Source: Thinopyrum elongatum
Lineage: Eukaryota; Streptophyta; Magnoliopsida; Poales; Poaceae
Assembly: GCA_011799875.1 (NCBI GenBank)
Contig: CM022297.1
Coordinates: 521,757,362-521,821,361 of the forward strand
Direction: 5' to 3'
Length of the DNA stretch: 64,000 nucleotides
Position numbers and translations under genes: made by a program. Positions 54,029-64,000 of this stretch are shown piece by piece; position 1 is the first letter of the stretch; each line of letters starts with the position of its first letter. Under the pieces are notes generated by a model that was not told where the DNA came from, did not search any database, and worked only from the letters and a program-made list of their open reading frames with translations.

Positions 54029-55750
54029 TCTTCGTTTAAAATGCGTAGTAATGCATTAGAACACCCTAGCATAACATTTTGCCTATTTGTTTCTCCCTCC
54101 TCCTTCTTCTCCGGTAGACCCGGAGACCACTGCCGATGCCCCTCTGATCGACTACGCCGCCGATGATCCGTCCTTTTCTTCTGCAGAGCTTCCAGGCAAG
54201 CAACCCCCCTTGATCATTCTGATATCGCCCATTCCTTCCCTCTTATTCTTGCGTTAGATTTTGCTACTGTTGTTGTTCTGGTAGTTCCTATTCTGATGCA
54301 TAGCCTGCTTTTGTAACCTACTATTGATACATTACCTACTATCCTATGATGCTTAGTATAGTTATGCTAGAGATTCATCAGTTGGCCCTACACCCTTGTC
54401 CGTTTTCCATGGTATATTATCAAGCCGTGATCCCTCTGGGCGATAATCACGGATATACTTACATTACTGCTAAAGTCGGGTCGGCCCTAAGGGTACTCGT
54501 GAGAGATTACTGTGGCAGAGCGACAGGGCAGGCGGAGACCATCTAGGAGAGAGGTGGCCCTGGCCCTGATCGTCGTCCACGGATACTTGATAATGATACA
54601 CTAACGGATTTGGGTATTTGATCTGAGTTGGCCACTGGCTTATACACACTAACCACCACGCGGGATAATGGTATATGGGGCCCTCGGCGTCGTCCGTTCC
54701 TACCGAAAGCTCTGTCAGATGTCACAATTGAGTGGCACACGCCCGGGTGAGTCGCTTATGCCTACTATGTATACAAAGGTTGGCTTGGTCCCGGCCATCC
54801 TCGCAACATGCAGGAGCACTTAGGGCGAGTGGCCAAAGACCCCTTTGCGCTTAGGATGTAGACCGGCGTGTTAACCTCTCTGGAGAGCCTTGTTAGGACT
54901 TCGACATGTTGATCATCCTGATGCCGGGCATTACCCAGAAAAGTGTGTTCGGACAGGGGTAATCGAGCATGTTGGGCACTATGGTGCACCTCTGCAGGGA
55001 AGACAAATCTATTCAAATAGCCGTGTCCACGGTAACATGACGCTCGGAGTTGTATCCTGATCTTCTACAACTATAACCGGATACTAATATAATACTTAGC
55101 TGTCATAACTGCTCCGAGATCGCTTTCTCGCAGAGTAGTCGAGGAAGGATCTCAGGGCATATTTGATACCTTGTGAAGTTACTACCTGTTATTACATGTT
55201 GACTATTAGAGCAAGTTGTTATCTGTTGCGCTACTCTCTTCTGATGCTGCAAGATGCTAGTCTTCGTTAAGATAGGCTTCTCCCCCTCTACTCTGGCATT
55301 TCTGCAGTATAGTCCATAGATATAACCCTTGCCTTTGATACCGATGCATACTTAGCATAGTTCTGATGTAAGTCTTGCGAGTACTTTGGATTAATACTCC
55401 TGGTCGCTTTGCTATTCTTTTCTTCTGCCTGGTTGCTGCGATTAGTTGATGGAGCCCAGGAGCCATTGGATCCCGAGTAGTTCAGAGGTCCCAGGTAGGA
55501 GGCCTTGCCTCTTTTGATCAGAGTCACTGTTTGTTTATGCCTTCTTAAGGCACCCCTTGTAATTGTCTGTAGTTAGACCTAACTCTTGATGTAATATCAG
55601 GTCTTACGAACCCTGTTTGTAATATATTTGGCTTATGTTTAAATTTGTGTCTTAGAGTTGTGTTGTGATATCCTGCTGTGAGTCTCTAATCTTGATCGTG
55701 CATGCTGCGTGTATGTTTATTGCACGGTTGATTTCGAGGGCGTCACAAGT

Positions 55751-55762
55751 TGGTATCAAAGC
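55751..55762 (+). other. Primer-binding site of chromovirus
   Basis: TGGTATCAAAGC after LTR end CACA plus AGT; one change from initiator-tRNA-Met site TGGTATCAGAGC. Confidence 0.8.
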
Positions 55763-57057
55763 TGACTGCCTGTAGGCACCCCTCCCAAACTCCTTGGCCT
55801 GTGTTGAGTCTAGTCTTGAAAAACTAATTTTTAAACTACTAACAGTGTTGTGTGGCTTACGGGCCCGCATCACCTATGGATGGGATTAGGATCTTTTATT
55901 CCGCATCTTTACTCTAGGTCTGACTTCGCTTCTCTTCGGGTTAAAGATTTTACTAACTCTTACTCTAGGTTCTCGTTATCACATCCATCCGGAGATCTAA
56001 TTATCTGCCGTTATTCCCTTGAATGCATGATGCATGAGTCAAGTCACTGTCATTTGACACCTTTGAAATCTCCTTTGTTTTAGATGGAACCCACGACAAA
56101 GATTGTATGACAAACTACGTCTGCTGGAGTGACCGGATTTCTAGATTTGCTGGTTGAGCTTTTGACCAGTTTGGGATATCATTGGCACCCTGAGTACACT
56201 ATTTACGAGTAGCTCCATGGGTTTAATCAGGAGGAGTACCGTGTCGTTATTCACATCTATGCTCCGAAGGTGAACTCCACTACTGTGCTGCACACCACTT
56301 GTGGTGTTGGCGTGACTATTGATATGGCCGTCCACGATGCTGCCTATGCTGCTCTGACATGTCTTTGTGGAGACTATCACCACTTGGATGATTCTGCTTT
56401 CAGATACATTGCGATTGCCTCTGATGAGGGTGAGGGAGGATACTACACTGGTATCTACACCCCGTACTCACGACGTTGATTTGCCCCACGGATCTTGATT
56501 CAACATAGTGAGGCTCTGGATCATGCTAACTGAGCTCTTTGCGTCGAGTTATTTGCCACTCATGAACGTCTTTATGACTCTCGGATGCAGTTGCTTCCCT
56601 CTGTCAGAGCAGGAATGCTTCCAAGCTATATACTCTACCCATGCATGACAGTGATCCCCACTGGTGTCGATTGGCCTACAGTTGGAGGATACACCCCCGC
56701 ATGTGGACCTCGACTACCAGTTGAGAACCAGTTCCTACATCAGAGTGTTCACGGACCACATGATCCTTTTGTTGAGGATTTTCCAGGCTTTCACATGCAG
56801 TTGCCAGGATTCTGCGGAATCCTTTATCTGTAGTAGTTGTATCTATTGCGTGCCTGCGTGCCGCCTACCACCCCTAGCTATTTGCTTTCCGAACTCATGC
56901 TATCAGCTTGTACTAAACTCTATGTATGGATCTGTATGTCAGACTTGACTACTACTAAGTGTCTATCGCACTAACCTTTCCGTCTTGCTGAGTACCTTAA
57001 AAATGACTCCATACACTTGCAATTGCTTTTGCTAAACTACCTTGTTATTTTAGCAGG
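55763..57057 (+). mobile_element. Leader of chromovirus with decayed reading frames
   Basis: The first 250 bp match the leader of the LARD-like element. Further on, frames with order-preserved protein-like text appear (56150-56480: GFLDLLVELLTSLGYHWHPE and VHDAAYAALTCLCGDYHHLD; 56585-56830: MLPSYILYPCMTVIPTGVDW), suggesting an additional upstream coding region with stops. I do not recognise its family. Confidence 0.5.
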
Positions 57058-58080
57058 ATGGTTAGGCCCAATGCCCGTGGTCGTGGTGCCCATCCACCAC
57101 CTCCAGACTACATGGCCGCTATGATGCATCAGTTTGAGCTGAACCGTCAGTTCATGACCGGAATAATGAACAAGTTCCTACACCAGAATGCTCATCAATA
57201 GCCTGCCCCAATAACATTGCAAGAATTCATGCGCCTCAACCCTGCCACTTACCGCAACTCAACCAACCCCCTTGATGCTGATGATTGGCTCCCCGACATC
57301 ACCTACGAGATGGATTCCGCTAATGTTGCCCCTGCCAACCTTGTCACCTTCGTGACATACTTTTTGAAGGGTCCCGCTGCTCAATGGTGGGACAGCCATA
57401 GGCGCACACTACCTACTGGAATAGTCATCACCTGGCTAGAGTTTCAGACTGCCTTCCGTGCCCGTCACATTCCCCAGGGAATTATGTATAGGAAGAAGAG
57501 AGAGTTTCGCAACCTCACTCAGGGCAGGATGACTGTGGATGCCTATCAGTGAGAGTTTATTGACTTATCCCGCTATGCTGAAGATGATGTTAGCACTGAT
57601 GCTCGCAAGCAGGAAAAGTTCCGTGATGGACTGCACCCAGACATCAAACTTGCACTCGCTATTCATGACTTCCCTGACTTCGCCACCCTGGTAAACAAAG
57701 CTATCCAGCAAGAGACCAGTCAGATGGAACACAAGGAGTTGCTCAAGTGTACTCATGACATTGGCTCATCTTCGGGCTCGTCAGGTCAGAAGCGCAAAGT
57801 GTGCATCCCCCACAACGTGTACCGCCATGCTGCCTCTACACTAAGGCCTTAATATGCCACACCTCGTCTGCCTCCTCCACCATCGAGACAACCGAGAGTT
57901 CAAGCTGCACCGCCCAATGCTATGGCTCCCCGTCCTAATGACGGACTGTGCTTCAAGTGTGGCCGCCCAGGTCACCATGCTAGAGACTGCCGCCAGAACT
58001 AGAACTAGCTGGCACTTCCTTCAGCTAGCCGTGGAAATAACCAGCCCCGCAATTTCAATCCAGGCCATCTGCTTATGGTC
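57058..58080 (+). pseudogene. gag of chromovirus, with stops
   Basis: Starts MVRPNARGRGAHPPPPDYMA; capsid motifs FMRLNPATYRNSTNPLDADD, FVTYFLKGPAAQWWDSHRRT, GIVITWLEFQTAFRARHIPQ and NLTQGRMTVDAY; zinc knuckle CFKCGRPGHHARDCRQN (CxxCxxxxHxxxxC). In-frame stops interrupt at TAG 57199-57201, TGA 57550-57552 and TAA near 57850. The knuckle binds element RNA. Downstream (58000-58100) the linker is shifted. Confidence 0.9.
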
Positions 58081-58103
58081 GTGGTCAAGCTAACCATGTT
58101 GAT

Positions 58104-60190
58104 ATGGCTGAAGCTCAAGATGCACCAACCATCATGGTGGTTACACTTCTTGTTAACTCAGTACCGGCATTAGTTTTATTTGATTCAGGAGCATCGCATT
58201 CCATCATCTCAGAGAGGTTTGCATTCAAGCATGGCATATCATATGAAGAGATGCATACCCCATTAGTTGTAAGCACCCCCGGGGCCCACTATCATGTTAA
58301 TATGGTGAGTCAAAATGTTCCCATTATGATCGGAGTATTAGAGTTCCTTGCCTCCCTCACCGTCCTCAAGTCTTCCAACATTGATGTCATACTTGGGATG
58401 GCTTGGTTGAAACCCCATAATGCCTTAATCAACTGTGCCGCTAAAACAGTCAATCTTACGCACCCTTCTGGCCAAGCCATAAACTACTATACCGATCAAT
58501 TCCAAATGTCGAAGCCCAAATATATGCTTTGAATGTGTTGAACGCTTCACCTCTTGAAGGCATCAAGAAAGTTCCAGTCATTCACAATTTCCAAGATGTC
58601 TTTCCAGAAGAACTTCTAGGAGTACCCCCTGCTAGAGCCGTCGAATTCATCATCGACTTGAAACCAGACACTACTCCTATCGCCAAGTGCCCCTACAAGA
58701 TGCCGCCACATGAACTCCTCGAGCTTAAGGAGGAAATCAACAAATCACTTCACAAAGGCTTCATTCGTCCAAGTTCTTCTGCTTGGGGAGCCCCTTCTCT
58801 CTTTGTTAAGAAGGATGGAACGAATCGGTTGGCTCAAGATTATCGACCTATTAACCAGGCAACAATTCAGAACAAGTATCCACTTCCCCGAATCAATGAT
58901 CTTTATGACCAACTTGCTGGTTCCTTACTATTCTCTAAACTCGATTTGCGGTTGGGATACCACCAGATCAGAGTTCATGAAGAGGACATTCCGAAGACAA
59001 CTTTCATTACTCGCTATGGTTCATACGAGTACACTGTCGTGTCTTTCAGCTAAACTAATGCTCCAGCAACCTTCTCACGCTTGATGAACTACATCTTCAT
59101 TGAATACCTTGACAAATTCGTCGTGGTTTATCTGGATGATATCCTTGTATATTCCAAGAATGAATAAGAACACGCCGAACATCTTTGTCTTGTACTGGAG
59201 AAACTTCGAGAACATCAGCTATATGCCAAATATTCCAAGTGTGAATTCTGGTTATCTAAGGTGACCTATCTTGGTCACATGATTTCCAAAGAAGGTATTG
59301 CCATTAACCCCGAGAGAGTTCAGGCTATTCTCGACTGGACTCCTCCACAAACTGTCAAGCAAGTCAGAAGTTTTCTCGGACTCGCCAGCTATTGCCGCCA
59401 TTTCATCGAGAACTTCTCAAAGATTTCTAAGCCATTGATTGACCTGCTCCACAAAGACAAGAAGTTTGAGTGGACACCCAAATGTCAAAAAAACTTCCAG
59501 ACGCTGAAAGACAAATTGACTTCTGCAGCAGTGCTTGCTCCGGTGGATACTCACAAGGACTTCATGATTTATTGCGATGCTTCCCGCCAAGGATTAGGCT
59601 GTGTCCTAATGCAAGAGCACAAAGTGATTGCTAATGGCTCTCGATAGTTGCATCCTCAAGAAGAGAATTATCCAACGCACGATCTCGAACTAGCAGCGGT
59701 TATTTATGCCCTGAAGCTATGGCGACATTACCTCCTCGGTAATCATTGCGAGATCTACAAGGACCATCAAAGTCTAAAGTATCTGTTTACTCAACCAGAC
59801 TTGAACCTCTGTCAGCAAAGATGGATGGAAGCAATAGCCGACTATAACTTGGGTATTTCATATACCCCTGGCAAGGCTAATGTCATGGCTGATGCTTTGA
59901 GCCACAAGTCATATTGCAACAATCTTATGGTACAGCAAGGACAACCCCTTCTATATAAAGAACTCCGCAAGCTAAACCTCCACATTGTTCCTCAGGGTTC
60001 TCTGAATATGCTTGTTGTTGAACCTGAACTCGAGCATGACAAAAGGACTATGCAGAAGTTTAACTCTGAAGTCGAGAAGATTAAGCGCTACCTCGAGAAG
60101 GGCAATCAGTCGTGCTTCTCTGTTGAGCAACAAGGCTCCTTGTTCTTCAAGGGTCTTCTAGTCGTTCCTAGCAAAGACAACCCAGATTAG
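58104..60190 (+). pseudogene. Protease, RT and RNase H of chromovirus pol, with stops
   Basis: Order: protease (LVLFDSGASHSIISERFAFK, active-site DSG; DVILGMAWLKPHNALINCAA), RT ([55 protein letters not shown] with a catalytic Asp, [14 protein letters not shown] with YLDD), RNase H ([49 protein letters not shown]). Stops: TGA 58530-58532, TAA 59051-59053 (at the usual FGLTNAPATF position), TAA 59165-59167, TAG 59645-59647 and TAG 60188-60190. Almost no frameshift occurs in this 2 kb, only point stops. Confidence 0.93.
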
Positions 60191-61470
60191 ACCAAATATG
60201 TTATGAAAGAAGCGCATGGTACGCCTCTGTCAATTCATCCTGGTAGTACAAGATGTATCAAGACATTCATCAGAGATTCTGGTGGTCTAACATGAAGCGA
60301 GACATTGCTCGCTATGTTGCTGAGTGTGACATTTGCCATCGCATCAAGGAAGAACATCAAAGACCTGCTGGAACTCTGCAACTGCTTGCTATTCCCGAAT
60401 GGAAATGGGATAAAGTTGAAATGGACTTTATCACTAGGTTTCCCAGATCACAGAGGGGTCGTGATGCTATATTTGTTATCATTGACCGGTTTTCCAAGGT
60501 TGCACATTTTATACCTGTCAAGGAGACAATTACTGCTAGTCAGTTAGCTGACTTATATGTTTCCAGAATCGTTTCACTCCATGGTGTTCCATTGGACACC
60601 AGTTCAGACCGTGGCAGCCTCTTTACCTCAAGGTTCTGGGAAAGTTTTCAGAAAGCTATGGGAACTCATTTATCCTTTAGCACTGCTTTTCACCCCCAGA
60701 CCAGTGGTCAAGTTGAAAGAGTCAACCAGATTCTTAAAGATATGCTTCATGCCTATGTGATCTCATTTGGCAAGAAATGGGAGGAATCTCTCCCGTATGC
60801 TAAATTCTATTACAACAATAGCTATCAAGCTAGCTTGAAGAGGGCACCATTCGAAGTACTATATGGACGAAAGTGCCGAACTCCACTGAATTGGTCAGAA
60901 ACTGGAGAACGGCCACTCTTTGGTCCAGATATTATCCAACATGCCAAAGAACAAGTCTGTATCATTCGCAAATATCTGAAGGCTGCTCAGTCTCGTCAGA
61001 AGGACAATTATGACCGTCATCACAAGGAAATGGTTTATCAACCTGGCGAACAAGCTTACCTTCGTGTCACACCGATGAAGGGCACTCATCGTTTTGGGAT
61101 CAAGGGCAAGCTAGCTCCTCGCTATATTGGTCCATTCCATATTCATGCCAGGCGTGGAGAAGTGGCTTATCAATTGGAATTGCCGTTGAACCTTTCTCAG
61201 GTTCACGATGTCTTCCATGTGTCGCAACTTCTCCACTGCTTCAAGGATCCGATCCGAGCAGTGGATCATGAAGTGCTTGAATTGCAAGATGACCTCTCTT
61301 ATCGAGAGTACCCGATCCGCATTCTTGATCAAGCTGAATGCCAAACCCGTCTGAAGGCCATCAAGTTCCTTAAATTTCAGTGGTTGAATCATTCTGAAGA
61401 AGAAGCCACTTGGGAACGAGAAGATCATCTTCTTGATGAATACCCTGCCTTGTTTCCTTCTACCTCTTAA
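60191..61470 (+). pseudogene. Integrase and chromodomain of chromovirus pol
   Basis: The zinc domain His pair lies around 60210-60240 (KEAHGTPLSIHPGSTR) in one frame; a one-base loss near 60249 shifts to the long frame 60253-61470. That frame has CDICHRIKEEHQRP, the core WDKVEMDFITRFPRSQRGRD (Asp), TSSDRGSLFTSRFWESFQ (Asp) and HPQTSGQVERVNQILKDMLH (Glu), so the D,D,E triad is intact. The C-terminus has the chromodomain-like FLKFQWLNHSEEEATWERED, which in chromoviruses directs integration to heterochromatin. The frame ends at TAA 61468-61470, 36 bp before the 3' LTR. Confidence 0.94.
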
Positions 61471-61493
61471 TTCTCGGGACAAGAATTTCTTTC

Positions 61494-61505
61494 AGAGGAG
61501 GAGAG
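61494..61505 (+). other. Polypurine tract of chromovirus
   Basis: AGAGGAGGAGAG directly precedes the 3' LTR and would prime plus-strand synthesis. The LARD-like element has a comparable GTGAAGGAGAGC at 31614-31625. Confidence 0.75.
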
Positions 61506-61506
61506 T

Positions 61507-64000
61507 TGTAACACCCCTTTGTAATGAACTACAATGATCCATCATGATCAATGCCAAGTCATCACCTTTTTGCTAAACACAATTGCCACTTGTCTCAAAA
61601 TTCAATTCAAATCCCAATTTGAATAACAAGTCAAATATTTACTTCTCCAAACATGCAAACAAAAATGTACATAATATTGCAAATATTCCATAGTTAATTG
61701 TGTTAAGAAAAACAACATCACAAGAATTCACAAAATGCCCCTAGGAATTAAAACAGTGGACCAGCAAAACCTCTTGAGCCCATTTAAATGCAAACCTAAT
61801 TTAAATGAATTCAAATTAGCCCCAAACTTTTTGTACCAGTCCAGTATAATATCTAGTATTTATGTGACAAGTTTTACACTTAGAAAAAATCAAATGATTT
61901 GAAAACAAAATGCAAAGCAGTAAAGAAAATGCAAATAGAAAATAAAAAAAGAAAAAGGGAAAAGAGTTACTGTACCTCTGGGCCTCGAGTGCACAGGAGG
62001 AGGCCCAGCCCAACCCCCCTGTCGTCTTTCTCCTTCATTGCCGTGTCGCACGCGCACGCGCCTGAGCCGGCGATGGGCACACGTCGCCCATCCTCCGACG
62101 CTGCCGGCGCCTTGGAGTGGATAAAAGCATCACCGCGTACCCCTTGGCAAACCCTAGCCCTCACTCACCCCTCTCCCTCGCTCGCTTTCTTCTCCCCGCG
62201 TGAAACCGCCACTGCCATCGCCATGGCCTCCTCCGTCTACGTGGCCATCGTCATCCCCGTCGACTGAAACCTCGCCAGGAGCTTCGCCTACCTCCCCTGC
62301 TTCATCTGCAACCACCAGTTCGGGCTCAAAGTCACCGCAACGACTGGATCAAGCTGTCTTCAACCTCAGTACCCGCCGCCATTCATCATTGATTCCGTCA
62401 CCTCTGCTGCTCCAAAACTCTCATTGGGCCTTCGTGTGCCTTCTCGATGAGCAGCCGCGTGTTTCCCCTCTCGTAGCGCATTGATTCATTGCTTGTAGCC
62501 TTCGATGCCATCACCGCCGTAGCTCGTCAACGCCGCCGCACTAGCTGTTGTCGCTGTCATCTATTCCCTGGCCAGCCAAGCACGGTAACATGCTCAGGCC
62601 ATCATCTCGCAGCTGCCTGTGCTTTTGTTTCATCAAACATGAGCCTGTGCGCTCGATCTCGAGCTTGACCGAGCTCCGGCCACCACCGGGTTTGTCACCG
62701 CCATCGCTGTAGGCCACCTTTGCTGCTGCTGCTTGCTCCATTGGACGCGCGCAAGCACCAGCTCTCGATCGCACCCCTCCGGCATCCATTTGGTCACCGG
62801 AGGGCAAAACCCGACCGTTGCCGCCGCGTCTGGCTCGTCGCCGGTGCGCTCCGGCGTTTAAACGGCCCCTGGGTCACTGCTAGTGGGCCCAGGGCCTTAA
62901 CCATGTGATTAGCCACTAACCAAAATCCTATGGGTCCTTGGCATGTGGGTCCACCCTCACTAATTAACATCGGATTAAAATTAAACACTGGTTTAGTCCA
63001 TTGTCAATGATAGGTGGGTATACCTCCACTGTTTCAGTGGATAAGCTTGACTGGGTCAGCTGCAGACTCAACAGGCTGGGACCCACTTTAAGCCTCTATG
63101 CCCAGTACTAGGTACACTTCTCTGTGTACCCATAGCATTTTCAGTTAAATGATTTTCAAAATTAAAATAAATCCAATAATTCTAGCAATTGTTTAAAACT
63201 TTGGAAATTCATATAATAAACCGTAACTCTGATGAAAATAATTTATATATGAAAGTTGATCAGAAAAATATAATGAATCTGAATATGCCATCCATTTTTA
63301 TAACAAACCCCTCTATCACAATGAACATTGACAATTTGCACCTGGATCTATATATCGAATAATACCTGGAGCTGGGAAAATATTACCAGATATTTTCCCT
63401 CTTCGTTTAAAATGCGTAGTAATGCATTAGAGCACCCTAGCATAACATTTTGCCATGTCATGCATTGTATTGCATCGGTATGTCCTATATTTATTTGTTT
63501 CTCCCTCCTCCATCTTCTCTGATAGACCTCAAGACCACTGCCGGTGCCCCTGTGATCGACTACGCCGCCGACGATCCGTCCTTTTCTTCTGCAGAGCTTC
63601 CAGGCAAGCAACCCCCCTTGATCATTCCGATATTGCCCATTCCTACCCTCTTATTCTTGCTTTAGATTTTGCTACTGTTGTTATTCTGGTAGCTCCTATT
63701 CTGATGCATAGCCTGCCTTTGTAACCTGCTGTCGATACATTACCTACTATCCTATGATGCTTAGTATAGTTATGCTAGAGATTCATCAGTTGGCCCTACA
63801 CCCTTGTCCGTTTGCCATGGTATATTATCGAGCCATGATCCCTCTGGGCGATGATCACATATATACTTTTATTACTTCAATACTCATAAAACTGCTAAAG
63901 TCGGGTCGGCCCCAAGGGTACCCGCGAGAGATTGCTGTGGCGAAGCGACAGGGCAGGCGGTGACCATCTAGGAGAGAGGTGGCCCTGGCCCTGGTCGTCA
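61507..64000 (+). mobile_element. 3' LTR of chromovirus (cut by window end)
   Basis: TGTAACACCCCTTTGTAATG onward repeats the 5' LTR to the end of the window (equivalent to about 52145-54570). It retains the segment missing from the 5' copy at 63455-63490. TATA-like GGATAAAAG is at 62119-62127, the hairpin at 63374-63399. Confidence 0.92.

Larger units (their letters stand above)
52145..55747 (+). mobile_element. 5' LTR of chromovirus (Tekay/Del-like), 3.6 kb
   Basis: Starts TGTAACACCCCCTTGTAATG and ends TTTCGAGGGCGTCACA. The start recurs at 61507 with scattered differences. Relative to the 3' LTR this copy lacks about 36 bp near 54092 (CATGTCATGCATTGTATTGC region). Promoter-like GC-rich sequence with GGATAAGAG (52756) precedes a CT-rich leader and a GCCATGG start context (52858). 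Confidence 0.9.

Overview
This window looks like intergenic DNA of a large-genome grass, most likely a Triticeae species (wheat, Aegilops, barley or rye type). The evidence is an Angela/WIS/BARE-like Copia LTR, Stowaway MITEs with TA duplications, Ty3 elements with 3.5-3.6 kb LTRs, and a CACTA element with GTGTTAC subterminal repeats. No rRNA, tRNA or CRISPR was seen. No intact ordinary host gene could be established. Assignments rest on motif reading, not on database searches.

Layout. 1-4419: minus-strand Copia-type element (LTR plus non-coding internal region). 4420-12370: the least TE-dense part, with a low-complexity GC-rich ORF, a LINE tail, a Stowaway MITE, a possible small plus-strand gene in repeat-rich DNA, a decayed minus-strand F-box/FBD gene and an AT-rich simple-repeat block. 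12581-12790: polyubiquitin pseudogene fragment. 12831-15996: LINE lacking its reverse transcriptase, with other retroelement tails inserted in it. 15997-25196: Ty3/gypsy element (Tat-like) with gag, protease, RT, RNase H and integrase in broken frames, interrupted by a hAT element with an 8-bp duplication and by a 1.4 kb insertion in RT.

25197-49093: element with 3.5 kb LTRs and a 2.9 kb internal region without recognisable coding domains (LARD-like). Its 3' LTR is split by a 15.5 kb CACTA element (32758-48239). The CACTA carries a multi-exon Transposase_24-type gene (minus) and a decayed TNP2-type transposase (plus) in divergent orientation, separated by a triplicated 0.4 kb array and GC-rich exon-like sequence. 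49094-52144: 5' part of a third LTR element. 52145-64000: chromovirus (Tekay/Del-like) with both LTRs (3' LTR cut by the window edge) and a gag-pol with several stops and a frameshift.

How the parts relate. The window is a Russian-doll nest: the Tat-like element holds the hAT and the LARD-like element; the LARD-like LTR holds the CACTA and the third element; the third element holds the chromovirus. The LARD-like element and the chromovirus share leader sequence, primer-site context and LTR blocks, so they look like a non-autonomous/autonomous pair. Both have long LTRs with promoter-like sequence, a conserved hairpin and conserved protein-like segments. These LTR-embedded segments and the CACTA gene pair are the observations I consider most worth following up.
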